Assembly: GCA_038030265.1 (NCBI GenBank)
Contig: CM075941.1
Span: forward strand, 21,948,001-22,012,000
Direction of reading: 5' to 3'
DNA: 64,000 nucleotides
Source: Corythucha ciliata
Taxonomy: Eukaryota; Arthropoda; Insecta; Hemiptera; Tingidae
Shown piece by piece: positions 1 through 11,562 of this stretch. Position numbers and translations under genes: made by a program. Positions within the stretch are counted from its first letter, which is position 1. Each line of letters opens with the position of its first letter. Under the pieces are notes generated by a model. That model worked only from the letters and a program-made list of their open reading frames with translations. It did not search any database and was not told the DNA's origin.

Positions 1-202
1 CCAGGACAGACATAAAATGAGACAAATAAATGCACTGTTTCTGACGGACCTTTTTTTTCCTTTACTAAACGTTAAGCGGCCCATACACGTACAATAAATA
101 TTTTGCAAACTAGGGGTTGTACAATAAAACTGAACGTTTGTGGGTTCTATTGATGGGTTGCACAATATAATGTACAACTCATTTTTATTCTGTAAACATT
201 AG

Positions 203-343
203 GTGGCGAACACACTTGAGCGATACGATATCGTTTCGACATCGCCGACGCTAATTAACAGCGTCTAGGACAGATAGAAACAAATGGAAATGTGTCAGAG
301 TGATGTAGAAACGATATCGTATCGCCGCAGTATGAACGCCGCC
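203..343. mobile_element. MITE with ~33 bp terminal inverted repeats
   Basis: The stretch starting GGCGAACACACTTGAGCGAT near 204 returns inverted and slightly diverged, ending at CGCCGCC near 343. Both arms share the core GATACGATATCGTTTC. TTAG lies just outside each end (about 198-201 and 344-347), which suggests a 3-4 bp target-site duplication of the PIF/Harbinger type. There is no coding capacity. The superfamily is inferred only from the short possible TSD. Confidence 0.6.
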
Positions 344-953
344 TTAGGAAACAAAATATTGCGCAAATTAGTTTGTAAAATAATTTTGTACGTCTATGGA
401 CCTCTTTATATTCATGCAAAATTTCATTCTGATTATCCAACAATGCCTACGATATTTGAGGGTTTCATGAAAAGTTGTAGATCACAACGACTCTTGTCGT
501 TGATAACATAATGCTTTTTTCTTTTAGTGTCGGATCCCATGTGCAGCCATTTGAAAATGACAGTTAAAAGCCAGTGGAGAAGAACCTCATCAGTAATATT
601 TTTTTCTTACTTGCACCAATTCCTCTTTGAAGTTCGCCGCACGCTATTACTCCGATAAGCAAGAAACATGTTCACGTTCAGGTTCAAATTCACCCTTCCA
701 GAATATGCGTTGCGTCGTAGTGAAAAATGCAGGGATTATTGTTAAATCTCTGGTCGTTTCAAATTTTTTGAAATAAAAAATAATCAGTATAATTTTGAAG
801 TGAGCCTATAAAGAGTGAGTGACCAAGGAAAGGAGTGACAAAGTACTCTGTCCTTACGTTTAAATGGCAAATCCATAAAAGAAACCCGCCTCGAATCTCA
901 ATAATTTACTCACGATGACCCAAATTTATTGTTGGCTGATATCGAAGCTCGAA

Positions 954-1385
954 GAATTCAAGGAGAAATTATTGAACCCTCAGCCATATGTTCATTTTTT
1001 AATGGATGCGCATTTCGGAGCGACCCCCTGCTCCCTCATCAGCACAATTAATCAAAATGAACTCCACTTAACAACTCAGTTAAGGTCCGATTTCACCAAC
1101 TTCTTAAACCACGATCAACAACTAATCACGATTACAATGTAAACAATTATATCAGAATTCATGTGGGTCGCTATTGGCAACTAATCACGATCAACTTTAA
1201 ACGAGATCAATTTTGTTGGTGAAAATGGGCCTAAGTGGAGTTCATTTTGTTTATTGGTTGGTATGGGGTTTTGTTTTTGGTTATGTATGTACTTGTGCTG
1301 ATGAGGGAGCGGGGGTCGCTCCGAAATGCACATCCGTTAAAAAATGAACGTATGGCTGAGGGTTCAATAATTTCTCCTTGAATTC
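954..1385. mobile_element. Foldback (long inverted repeat) element
   Basis: The left arm (about 954-1110) contains GAATTCAAGGAGAAATTATT, and the right arm (about 1215-1385) is its near-perfect reverse complement ending AATTTCTCCTTGAATTC. The 14-mer CTCAATAATTTACT occurs directly outside on the right (1386-1399) and again at 897-910. It may be a remnant of the duplicated insertion site, although it is separated from the left arm by about 43 bp. No coding signal. Confidence 0.7.
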
Positions 1386-1399
1386 CTCAATAATTTACT

Positions 1400-4043
1400 T
1401 ATTTTAGACGAGGAACGATTGGAAAAGGTCAATGAACCATACTTGTGCAAACCACTCCTTAAATGAATGAACTGAGATCTCATTGTCAATTATTATACAC
1501 TTCTCGATGAATGATTGGAAAACCAATGCATGTATGTACTTATTGGCTTTTGTAAAAGCACGAGGTTCTCACTTCACCAGAACTTTTCTATTGGTTTCGT
1601 GCAGTCATGCGGTGTATGACTTGGGATACTCATTTAATCACGCTGCGAACGAACCGATTAAGGAGTATTTCTATATATGTATATTTACGTAAAAGTCCAC
1701 CCCCTTGTCCATGCATCACCGCAAACACGAGTTGTTCCGTTATCTGTTCACTTCTTTTCCCGAAATCCTGATTTTGATGAGTACCTCTAACGTTGTAGAC
1801 GGCTCATTGACGGCAATATATTTTTCGCGTGAAGTGGTACTCCCCTTGTTTTAGCTCCTCTGGAAAGTATATAACATTGCTTCTCATGAGAGGCAAAACA
1901 TTTTACCTCTCTACAGACAGGGAGGAAAAGTTGAAAAATTCGCTATAGCAGCCGAGATATCTCTCTCGGATTCTTGTGATGAATGATAGCATAATCTGTC
2001 TTCTTTCGCCTTTGCTTAAACGTTTCGGCGTGACTTTCGTTCACCACTTCTTCACCCAGCACATTTAGGAAGAAGGGGCCAAGGCCAAGACGTGAGGAAC
2101 CTGATGCATTACTCAATTGCATTGCATTACTCTAAAGCCCGGAGGATTCGAATCTGACCATTTCCGTATAGTTACCTCAGCGTTTAGTCGACTCGATCAC
2201 TCCGGAAATTGCGTCCGGGTACAACTGCGGACGTCCAGACTTGTGTTCCTCGATTACGCCGGCGACTTTCCCAACAACGAAGTTGAATGTGAATCGTATT
2301 TAAGATTATTATTTCCATAATAAAATATTTACGCTGTGCTTTTTCTTGTTTTCCGTATTCATTTGCGGTTGACGGAGAGTATCGTCGGCCGGCCTGAGTT
2401 ATTGCCGGGGGATAGGGTACACCGCGGCAGTATTATTGGTTTTCGATTCTAACGGAGACGTCGTATCAATAGGGCGGTAATTGTCTTCGGGCTGTGACTT
2501 AAAGGGGGGAGGGAGTCCCCGTGCGAGGAGCATTAATTTACAGATCAACGGGGACGTTTGGTCCTGTGTGTATCGCTTCAGTGCCTGACATGTCGAGATG
2601 ATCAACGTTTATCTACCTCAAATAGTAGGGAAGAGGCGCGCTCGGGAACCGTGCTATGAACTTCTTCGTTTTGAACTTGAAGACGGGTTGACGGAGTGTG
2701 TGCGTCATGTAAGGGGTGCCGAGGGGATCAGAGCGGGTGGTTCGTTGCTTTCGTGCGTTCCCATGCCTTTTCTTCTCACTGCCTGCACTTTCTTATCCTC
2801 TAATTCAGGGGTGTCAAACTTGCGTATCAGGGGTGTCAAAACGCGTGTGGCGTATTTTTCAAATACGTCTATGTGAATAATATGTTTGTTCGAGGAAAAA
2901 ACATAATTTGCATTCATTATGACCCCCCTCCTTCCACATTTTCATCATTTTCACATGTTCTGCGTTGTAGTTCTGCGACTCGTGAAGTTTGCCTCCGCCA
3001 CCCTTTTTGTTATTGTGCTGTAGGATGCAGCACCGACGTCCACGGGAACACTAACGAACCGCCCTTTTTAGGTCGCGCCTAGCACCAACAGTGTGGAGGG
3101 GAGTATGTTGAGTTTGAATTTTCATTCATTTCTTTCTTCGAGGGATTATTACTTTCTTAACGTGAAGGGCGCAGGTGGACACCTCAAGGGACTGAAATCA
3201 TCCACCGTCCACCCATTACCCATTAGTGAGGGGTGAGGGGTGCTTGCGTTGAGGCTCCCCTTTGCTGTCGCCTGCAAGGCCGCTGTTTGTGGTAAAATGT
3301 TAGCGTCTCCATGAAACCGGGTCAAATGGGCTAAAAGCGCTGAATAAGAGTTAAAACCCATCAGCTGATGGAAAATCCGTTTAAATTTTGGAATTCTCGT
3401 GTCGTGAAGCTCACTGATAGACCTGTCGTGATGAGGGGGGGGGCAAGGTCGGTCGCCCCTGGGCTCAGACTTTCGGAAGTCAAGAAAAGAAAGAAAAAAG
3501 AAAGCGGAAGAGCTTTTCCTGGCTCTACTGTAGCTGGAATCGAGCTTTCTTTTTGGTTGGAGCTTCGCTGAAGTTGGAGCTTTTTGAGAGCTTCGAGGCT
3601 TACCGTGATGGTTGGATCTTTGGTTGGGCAAAAAAACAAAACAAGGTGGAAGGGGGGGGGCTCGGGGAATCATCCGTGCAACTCCCCCTTTAAAAAGACT
3701 GACATCTGTCTTTTCACTTGATTTCAAAGGTAAACAAATATAGATTGCATTCCAGGGTTGGTGAGTGGTTAGAGCAATTTTGCCCCTTGAACTAATGTAA
3801 CGCCAAGTTTTTCTTTTCAAACTATCAAGTTGTATCATCAAGTGAGAGATGGATTTTTCAAGCACTTTCCAAAATCCCATTTTTCGTGAGTACACAACGA
3901 TTAATAGGGGGGGAGAGGGGGAAAGGGATCGTTTGGCATCAATTTTACGTCGACACGAATCTGCATTCCTCCCCCACCCCGAAAAAATATTAGGTATCCT
4001 CTTCATCTAAATATATATTAGCACCAGTAATTAAAAGAGTAAT
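1400..4043. other. Intergenic stretch, no supported gene
   Basis: Short open frames only, plus one 285-codon minus-strand frame (3149-4006). That frame is rich in Pro, Ser and Lys from homopurine/homopyrimidine DNA and resembles no family I know. G-runs and A-runs are frequent (3426-3432, 3651-3660, 3907-3913). I see no splice-flanked exon, tRNA or clear transposon end here. Confidence 0.5.
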
Positions 4044-4424
4044 GCCCGTATTTATGAACGTTCCTTGACGTTAAGGAACCCTTGAAATTATTCAGAACAG
4101 ATGATTTTATTGTGATAAAAACTGATCTCAAAGGTTCCTTGACTCAAGGAAGCTTCAAGTAACGTTCCTTGACATGAAGGAACCCTTGAAATTCATTAGA
4201 ACAGATGTTTTTATTGCGATAAAAACTGTTCTCAACGGTTCCTTGACTCAAGGAGGCTTCAAGGAACGTTCATAAATACGGGCCTAATGCCCGTATTTAT
4301 GAACGTTCCTTGACATTAAGGAACCCTTGAAATTCATTAAAACAGATGTTTTTATTGTGATCAAAACTGTTCTCAACGGTTCCTTGACTCAAGGAAGCTT
4401 CAAGGAACGTTCATAAATACGGAC
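4044..4424. mobile_element. Cluster of MITEs ending in CCGTATTTATGAACGTTCC
   Basis: Two elements share the termini GCCCGTATTTATGAACGTTC and the inverse GAACGTTCATAAATACGGGC. The second (4289-4424, about 136 bp) is a simple unit. The first (4044-4283) holds the internal half-unit twice in tandem, making a longer hairpin with repeated TTCCTTGA and TCAAGGAA. CTAA/TAAT flanks the ends, so a TAA-type target duplication is likely. A further copy lies inverted at 42319-42455. Confidence 0.8.
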
Positions 4425-6485
4425 CTAAGTCTTCTATTCTGTCTCAAGGTCTCACCAAAATGAAATGCAAAAAAGGGCTATTTTCTTTGGTCAATGAAAT
4501 TCTACATGAGACGACTCTTTTTAAACGTAGCTTCTGATTGGTTGTTCACTATTTTTAAAGTTGTCAAAGTGGTATGAATTGATTTATGTAACGTTGCGCT
4601 CGTGGTTTTCCATTTTTTATTGTGAGGTGCTGAGTGGCTCGCTTCACGACCTCTTATAAATTACTCGCAATGCGAACTCCCCGAAGAAGGACTTCGTGTT
4701 TGGAAATGATGTATATTTGATAAATAAACTACGTTGTGAACGTATAAGCTCCGTTGTTGCATCACACGGTTTAATTACACATTAGCCCGGCTCGGAAGAG
4801 TCGCATTAGTGAAATTGGCTGAGAAAACAAAACCGGATGGGGAAAAGGTGGATCGCAGGGAAAACTTCAGTGTCTTGACGTGAAAACGCACTACACGATA
4901 GTGTGGAGAGGGAGGGGAGTGTAATCGATACCATGCAAATCCAGCACTAGAATTGCATCTCTATGAGTGGCGCCGACATACTCGTATATAGGCTTTTCTT
5001 CGATAAACTTTCCTTTTAAAGAACACACATTCTCTGAACTGCCTTTTTTTTAAATAGATAGGCGACAACAACTGCACAGCCTATAATTACATTAGACCGT
5101 TTCTCCTCTGGGAGACTTTTTTTTTTTATCGTTCACGCATTCGTTAAGAGCAAATTCTACTGCAATGTGCGACACCGAAATGTGGTGGAAACGTGGATCC
5201 ATCAAGTCCAAGAGCACCGTTTTCTCTCTGGGAATATCGTTATAACAACTTTCCGGCCCCTACTTCAGAATTAAGATAATAAAAATTGAATCACGCATCG
5301 AACCATTCCAGGAGCTCATAGACAGTAACTAATTAAATTAAAAGGTCAAACGCTCATTTAATTTTCCGCGTGAGAGTAAATTTGTACGTCTAATTTGAGA
5401 GTTGTTGGAGTAAGAAGCTTTAATAGCCTGAAACGCCTCAGGTCCTAATGAATTAATCCACCCCGATCCCGATTTGCCTTTGTCGATACGTTTGGGGTTG
5501 AACAACGGCACGCTCCTCATGTTTTATCTTTTTATGTATTACGACGAAACTCGTAGTTAGCTCGTTCCTTTCCCCGTCTTCCTAACCCGAGGGGGAAACT
5601 GTACTTGACAGCTACAGGTTCAACGTAAGTAATTGAAATTGAACCGGTAATAGAAACGTGATACCTGTAACTCCATGTTCAACATTCGTGAATATATTAG
5701 AGACGCTCTTACCCGCGAATATTGCCGACAAATTAGGACTCTTTCCGGTTAATGCTTTCGCAAAGCCGCGGTTTTCTCGGAATCTACCGATCGATACAAA
5801 GAGAAACTTGAAGGTAATAATATGAGAGACAGTGCTCGGCTGCTGGCATGTTTATGTTGTGAGAGGGCGTGTTCAAACCCTCCTCGATAAATTGGATGGA
5901 TATTCAAATATTTCAGCCGTGGTCGGGGCGTGTCTATTTGAGAACAAACCTCAAGATTAACGGTGATGATAAACTGTCGACAGAATTTAACTAAAAAAAT
6001 CGGCGTTTACTACGTACACTTGTTAACGGGGCTTTGTGGTTGAAGAGGGTGGGGTTCACATGCAAACTAACTTCGACAAATCCTCCCATCGGGGGAATTA
6101 TCGGGAAAGTGGTAATTACTATTCATGCCAGTTAACTCCATTTCCCCCACAAACACGTCTCCCTCCAACATTTTCAAAAGTTTTCCGTTGTATTACAGTT
6201 GTTTTTTCTTTGCTTCTTACTTTCTTTGCAGAGATGAAAAATCCCTAACGCGATATTTCATTCTGAGAGGACGGGTTGGACCATCTGCCTGTTGAAACGA
6301 TGTAGCCACCACTTGACTATACTAGTGAAGAGCACTGGCCCCTAAAATACTGGCCAATCCCCGCGAACAGGCTCTTACCTTAATCGGCGAAGTCGTACGT
6401 AAGTAAACTCCATTTTTACCGTTTTAAACTGCATTACCGCGCAAGTTCAGCGTGTCCTTTCGAGCGAGGCCCTTGGGGTTAGTAC
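4425..6485. other. Intergenic stretch, no supported feature
   Basis: AT-rich sequence with short open frames only. No domain, splice-flanked exon, RNA gene or repeat boundary could be supported by eye. Confidence 0.4.
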
Positions 6486-6660
6486 TTTCATGAAGCCAAT
6501 TTTGCTGGTTTGACTCTTTAAAAAAGTCATTTTGTGGACTCGGATCTCAAAACCTGTGGTTTAAAGTCTAAATTTTGTAGGTTTAGCTTTTTCCATGACA
6601 CAATTTTGTGAGTTTGAACTCTTTTACAGACCAAATTGTGTGGGTTCGGATTAATAAAAA
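6486..6660 (+). repeat. Degenerate tandem array, type A (~31-36 bp)
   Basis: About five imperfect units read roughly CAATTTTGTGGGTTTGGCTC followed by a run such as TTTCAAAA. The same degenerate consensus forms larger arrays at 15735-16170 (same strand) and 35040-35860 (opposite strand). Units are too diverged to be a recent minisatellite, yet the periodic words GGGTTTG and CTCTTT persist. Confidence 0.65.
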
Positions 6661-6671
6661 CAAAACAAAAA

Positions 6672-7075
6672 ATTTGTTCCGACAGCAGCCTGTCGGGAAA
6701 AGTGCATTTCATTCATGCGACAATCGAGTCAAACCTCATAAGTTAGAACGATAACAATCAATTATGAATGACACTTAGGCCGTGGTATAGAAAGTCAAAA
6801 TCATACAATCGTGTTTCTTTTTACCGCAGGCCCCTTTTTTGGCACCAACTGAGGGGGAACAAAATGATTAAAATAAAAAATGAAACAGAGTCGGTTTGGT
6901 TGCCTATACGATATGGGAAGCGGACTCTTGTTAGAGGAGTTACTTGCAATTAAAATCTTTATCCCGGCCTAAATTTCATTCATAATTGATTGTTATCGTT
7001 CTAACTTATGAGGTTTGACTCGATTGTCGCATGAATGAAATGCACTTTTCCCGACAGGCTGCTGTCGGAACAAAA
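6672..7075. mobile_element. Foldback element with ~100 bp inverted repeats
   Basis: The arm 6672-6771 begins TTTGTTCCGACAGCAGCCTG and returns almost perfectly inverted at 6976-7075. The internal ~200 bp has no recognisable coding sequence. The end motif GACAGCAGCCTGTCGG is itself a small palindrome. Near-identity of the arms suggests a fairly recent element or ongoing arm conversion. A related end (GTGCATTTCATT next to a GCAGCTGGCGGTCGG-like word) occurs near 25400. Confidence 0.8.
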
Positions 7076-7097
7076 CTTTTTTCAGATTACGTTAATT

Positions 7098-7170
7098 TTC
7101 AGATCAGTTACAATAGGTTAAATGGTATGTCACTATTTCACCATTGCGGAATGCGGAGTGCCTGGGTTCG
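7098..7170 (+). other. tRNA-like (pol III A/B box) fragment, possible SINE head
   Basis: GGGTTCGAATCC at about 7162-7173 is a perfect pol III B-box/T-arm core. AGGTTAAATGGTA about 50 bp upstream resembles the A box. I cannot fold a full cloverleaf with matching acceptor stem. A diverged tRNA-derived SINE head or tRNA pseudogene fits best. T-rich sequence follows directly. Confidence 0.35.
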
Positions 7171-7599
7171 AATCCGAAATAATTTTTTTTAATTTTTTTT
7201 TTTTGTTCCTCCCTTTTTGGCCCACCTCAGGATTTTCTCTCAAGATTTATTAGGCTGTAGGCAAATCAAATAAAAGAGACGGCTCAAAATACAATGTCAA
7301 TGAAATTTTTTGGTAATTGGGTGGTCCAGTAAGGCATAGCGTTAATTTAATAGCTCCCCTCCGCCGAGAACTCCCCTGCCATATCAACGGATTTGGTTCA
7401 CTAGGGTCTCATACGAAAGCGCGTTCATTTCTCAGTACTCGAGTCAATTTTGGGGGCAATTGCAGCAACAGCCGTGTGGTAGCGAATTTTCAACTAATTA
7501 AAACCCCTCTTTCACACCGTTCCCGTGGACCGATTCATCTGGATCACGAACTCGTCCGAGATATTCACGCTATTGATTTTTAGACCAAATTTGGTTGCC

Positions 7600-7786
7600 C
7601 TAAGTAAAAAATTGCGACCGTGATCGTGCTAACAAGCGAGGGGCCATATATATATATAGCAAATCGAACCGACCTCGGATTCGTGTTCTAGGGGTTCTGA
7701 AACGTGAAAAAAAAGTATCACAACCCATATGTGCGACCATCAGGGCGAGACCAATAGTGCATTTTTTGAATGAAATGCACTAACAC
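7600..7786 (+). repeat. Dispersed repeat Y, 3' part
   Basis: ATCGTGCTAACAAG, then an AT dinucleotide run, then ATTCGTGTTCTAGGGGTTCTG and GAGACCAATAGTGCATTTT, match the end of the tandem block at 25557-26550 with scattered substitutions. The repeat ends in a small hairpin built from AGTGCATT and AATGCACT. It then abuts the LINE tail directly. No coding content. Confidence 0.65.
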
Positions 7787-8024
7787 GGATTTGTAGGGGA
7801 AGCGTCGATGATTTTTCCAAAATTATTGAACCAAGAATGGAAAAGTGATAAAAAAAAAGTCACGGCTAAAATTGAGAAAACACCTTTGACTTGAGAGTGG
7901 ATTTAACCCGTCTTGCGTCCTCAGCTCGCCTGAGCATACGTATACACTGAAGGAGCCTAGCATTTCTTTCGAATGTTTTAAAAGACGGCTTCACTGTATC
8001 ATCGTGGATGAGGCTCCCTATTAT
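7787..8024 (+). mobile_element. LINE 3' fragment (copy 2 of tail), truncated
   Basis: Near-identical to 9228-9460 in direct orientation, starting at the ACGGATTTGTAGGGGAAGCG word. The part GGAGCCTAGCATTTCTTTCG onward matches the 3' end of the larger minus-strand LINE at 49366-51925. This copy loses the match after GATGAGGCTCCCTATT, so the terminal TTTGAATTTG-type tail is missing. It is a dead fragment. Confidence 0.75.
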
Positions 8025-9227
8025 TTCGTTTATATTTATATTTCGTTTATATTGAGGCGATAGAAAATAAAAAGAAGACAGAAAAACGGCCAATGAAAAA
8101 AGTACTAAAAGCGTTTCCCATTTGCACCAAATTCTACATAATATGTGCAGTGCAGTACCATCGATATATAAACCTGGACCTATAAACCGGAATTATAACC
8201 AGAAAACTGGAACTATTAACCAGTTGTTGTTGTTGAACATTCGTTATACATATTATCTTATTCTCTTTCTTTCCTTAAAAACAAGTTTTAAAATTGTTTT
8301 TATTTCATTTATTTTATTTTATTTTGAGTCTCCTGGGACTAATTTGATTTGGGTTGAGTAAAATGCTCAACGAGGGAGGGGGCGGCCTATAAAGGGCTCC
8401 AAAGTAGTGATTAATTCATTACCGACGGATAGTTACGATGGGTCATCAAACTGTAGATTGAAACCGACTCAACTGGTGCGGTGTTCCCAAAGAACATCCT
8501 CAGTTCATGTACAACGGTGAAGACTCGGGTCCTTACCTCGTAATTACTGAAAGTCTCGACAATGGACAAAAAAATGGAATGGGTCGTCTACACCCCATGG
8601 CTATTGGGCGCATTTTTCACTCTCAGGGTAAACATATTTATCAAAACAATCAAGTCAATTAAATTTGTTGGAAAAAATCGCCTTCGTGTAGAAATGAAGT
8701 CATACAATTCAGCTAATCAACTTGTTAACTCGTCCTATCTTACGGAAAATAAAATAAAAGCTTACATTCCAAAGTTTAGTTTGCAAAGGCAAGGTGTCAT
8801 ACGGGGAGTTGAAACTTAAAACACGGAAGATGAAATTAAAATAAACACCAGAAACAAACAATTTTGCGAATACTTATACCCAGAAGTGGCAATTTCGCAG
8901 ATTTTTGGCTCAGACTGATGTAATTTCGTGGCAATATTTGCCAGGCTTTGGAGCGCTGTCGATATACTAGATAGTCTCGTAACTGCAATTTTGCTTTAAT
9001 CAAGCACCTGAACTTACAATTTAACCAACATTAACACCAAAATGTCCAAAATTGTCAATTTAGTGGATATTAAGTTAGGAAACTTGTAAATATCGCTCGA
9101 AATAGGACACAAACACGCAAACATCCATAAATATTCATCTCTAAATGTTTGCTCGGATGCTTGTCAGGCTATGGGGCGCAGTCGGGGGCCGGCTTGGCCA
9201 GGATCCGCGCCCACAATAAGAAAAAAA
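8025..9227. other. Intergenic stretch between two LINE tails
   Basis: AT-rich sequence with no supported gene. It separates two nearly identical LINE-derived segments, so the whole 7787-9460 block may be a tandem duplication with diverged spacer; the spacer itself is not visibly duplicated. Confidence 0.4.
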
Positions 9228-9668
9228 CACGGATTTGTAGGGGAAGCGTCGATGATTTTTCCAAAATTATTGAACCAAGAATGGAAAAGTGATAAAAAAA
9301 AAGTCACGGCTAAAATTGAGAAAACACCCTTGAGAGTGGATTTCACCCGTCTTGCGTCCTCAGCTCGCCTGAGCATACGTATACACTGAAGGAGCCTAGC
9401 ATTTCTTTCGAATGTTTTAAAAGACGGCTTCACTGTATCATCGTGGATGAGGCTCTCTATTCAATTGATGAATTCATCTCGAAGATCTCAAAGTTTAACA
9501 ACTCCTCCTTTTCACGGCTGTTTTTTGGTTGACAAGCTGTTAACGTTCAAAAAGGAGGAGAGAAGAATTTGTCTCTAAGATGTCTTCGTCACAACTGTGA
9601 TTTATTTATTTTTCTTATTTTTGACGTTGCCTTGTAACTTCTTCGCGTTGCTTTGGCAACTTAAATTC
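9228..9668 (+). mobile_element. LINE 3' fragment (copy 1 of tail)
   Basis: The segment matches the reverse complement of 49366-49640: GGAGCCTAGCATTTCTTTCG, AAAAGACGGCTTC, then GACGTTGCCTTGTAACTT and GCGTTGCTTTGGCAA near the end. In the larger copy these encode the last residues after the reverse transcriptase and the 3' UTR. A ~110 bp stretch (about 9480-9590) replaces the corresponding UTR. Coding frame is broken. Confidence 0.75.
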
Positions 9669-10630
9669 GTGGTAGGTATCGAGAAAATTTTTACCTATAT
9701 GTTATTGCTCGATTCTGAACTTTTGAGCCATTCTGTACTACGACATAACCAATTTCGAGGTGTTGGCACGCCCAATTGATATTTTAAGTTTGTGTGGAGG
9801 ACGCCACGAGACTTCCATGTTCCCCTCGTTCGCTTACATCATGCCTTTCACACGAAACAATTCCGTCACAAAAATTCACCGATCAAAATTAATTAATTTG
9901 CCCTGGCCTGCCCTGAAGTTCTGTTCTCATAAAAATGTCAAAGTTCCCAAAATTTGCTGGACAGAGCTCTATTTCTCTCAATATTCATCCCATGTCAACG
10001 ATTGATGAGCACAAATTCTAATGACGTGACGAATAAAGAATTTTGTAACCTAATAGTTCTCTTTAACGGTAACCATCAATTTGAAATATTCAACAGGATC
10101 AATGAATGAAATTATGGACAAATTGATCCGCACTGATGGACTGATGGATTTGATCAGCAAGACACTCGCTAAAACTCAAAATAATCGAAGAGAAACGTGT
10201 CATCGAATTCATCCGAAGTTAATTTTTTAATGAAATTAATTTAAAAATAATCAAATGGAGAAATTGCACATTTTTCAAGCACTGGTGTTTCTTGAAGAAG
10301 GCTCTTCCACAAGGCTATTGCTCACATAAAACGTTTAAATCAATCAAGGATTTTTTTAAAGCGAATATTTAAAAATTTTGGGTGGGGGTATGATTACGTC
10401 AAAGGTTATTCAATGAAATTGATAGTGTGGGGATGAGAGGGGGGGGGTAAGAAGCAATTTCAGGGGGACAATTTTTCTTGTTATTTGTTAACAAAAAAAG
10501 TTATTGGTGATTGTAGCTAAGGGATACGATATCTGGCGGCTTTTCAGAGAAACATTGAGTCCGGTACTCCATGTGATTTGTTGTTGTCGATGGTTGTCGT
10601 TTGACAACAAACTAAAACAAAGGTTTTCTA
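9669..10630. other. Intergenic stretch with a fragment of dispersed repeat Z
   Basis: Around 9787-9840 the words GTGTGGAGGACGCCACGAGACTTCCATGTTCC (shown in parts: GTGTGGAGGAC, CTTCCATGTTCC) resemble the inverse of repeat Z at 23270-23300. The remainder is AT-rich with no supported gene. Confidence 0.35.
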
Positions 10631-10910
10631 CCAAGGTGATTAAATTTTCTATAGGTGCCGCAGATCACTGTCCTTCACCTACGTCACGAGCAGTCCCAAC
10701 CGCCATTGCGCTGGACCCAGTACATTATTAATTGTTACTGGTCTGTGATTTTTGAGAATTCATAAACTTCAATTTCAAAATTAACTTGCTCTGCTGCTCT
10801 GGGGTGAGCAATCGGGAGCAAAGGACTGCTGGTGACGTCAGTCTCCACCCCTCCCGTCCGATGGGCAGGGGGAAATCTGCGGCACCTATAGTAAAGTTTA
10901 GTCACCTTGG
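10631..10910. mobile_element. MITE with 35 bp TIRs and 7-8 bp TSD (hAT-like)
   Basis: The left end CCAAGGTGATTAAATTTTCT and following ATAGGTGCCGCAGAT are mirrored at 10875-10910. TTTTCTA is present immediately outside both ends (10624-10630 and 10911-10917); counting one shared G gives an 8 bp duplication GTTTTCTA. A 7-8 bp TSD points to hAT-like mobilisation. The element is about 280 bp and non-coding. Confidence 0.8.
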
Positions 10911-11243
10911 TTTTCTACAATGAGGAAGTTCATGTACCACAAATGTTGGTCAGTGACACTTTTTTACTGTGAAGTACGGCTACATAATCCGACGGTAACG
11001 AGGAGGCCTCGATATTGTACCTTTGGCATCACCGAATCAAGAAAACAAGACGGTTATGCGGGTGCGCAGTAAGTACACCCGTACAGAAACTCACGGTCGG
11101 CCATTTGTTGGAGCAAGAAAACTCGAAAACACCGATTCAAAAACGTTTTCGACCATTTTGCTGAACCCGTGCCGTTCTCTGAGCACTAAAACGTAACGGT
11201 GAGCTGGCGAGTACCAATAAAGAAATGATCAGGCGCTCGTGGG

Positions 11244-11562
11244 ATGTCTCTCAAGGGTGAATCCAGAGAAAACTGCTTTGTCTTTGGTTGCTCTTCCCAT
11301 CGTAACCGAGACTCAGCATTGTCATTTCATTGTTACCCAAAAATTGAGGGTTCACCGGTGTCAGCTATCAATTAGCACAGTGTTGGGAGAAAGTCGACCG
11401 CCGAAAGGCTTGGGAGCTTGCTTGACGTTTGAGTATAAATGTATCAGAAACCATGTTCTTCTGTCCTCGTCACTTTAGGCCAACTGACTACTTTTTTCCA
11501 GTTATGTTACGGACGTTGACCACGAAAAAACACTTTAAAAAAGCACAAAACTTGTTATCATT
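11244..11562 (+). pseudogene. THAP-type zinc-finger domain, disrupted
   Basis: THAP domains are C2CH DNA-binding fingers of host regulators and P-element-type transposases. An ATG at 11244 opens a frame with NCFVFGCSSHRN (C-x4-C), then ALSFHCYPK, matching a THAP start. The frame stops at TAG 11373. One frame over, from 11375, the reading continues with QCWEKVDRRKAWELA, a TGA stop at about 11423, then MFFCPRHFRPTDYFFP, the C-x2-H half and the HF-x-P-x-DY signature. So one frameshift and at least one stop break a recognisable ~85-residue domain. What followed it (DDE domain, coiled coil) is not visible. An intron joining the pieces is not excluded, but there is no good donor/acceptor pair. Confidence 0.6.

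Noticed and set aside
2117..2240. GGATTCGAATC as a tRNA B box
   Set aside because: No A box at suitable distance and no cloverleaf can be formed.
3149..4006. 285-codon open frame on the minus strand
   Set aside because: Long but compositionally simple (Pro, Ser, Lys from G/C- and A-runs), with no recognisable domain or repeat. A chance frame in biased DNA is more likely than a gene.
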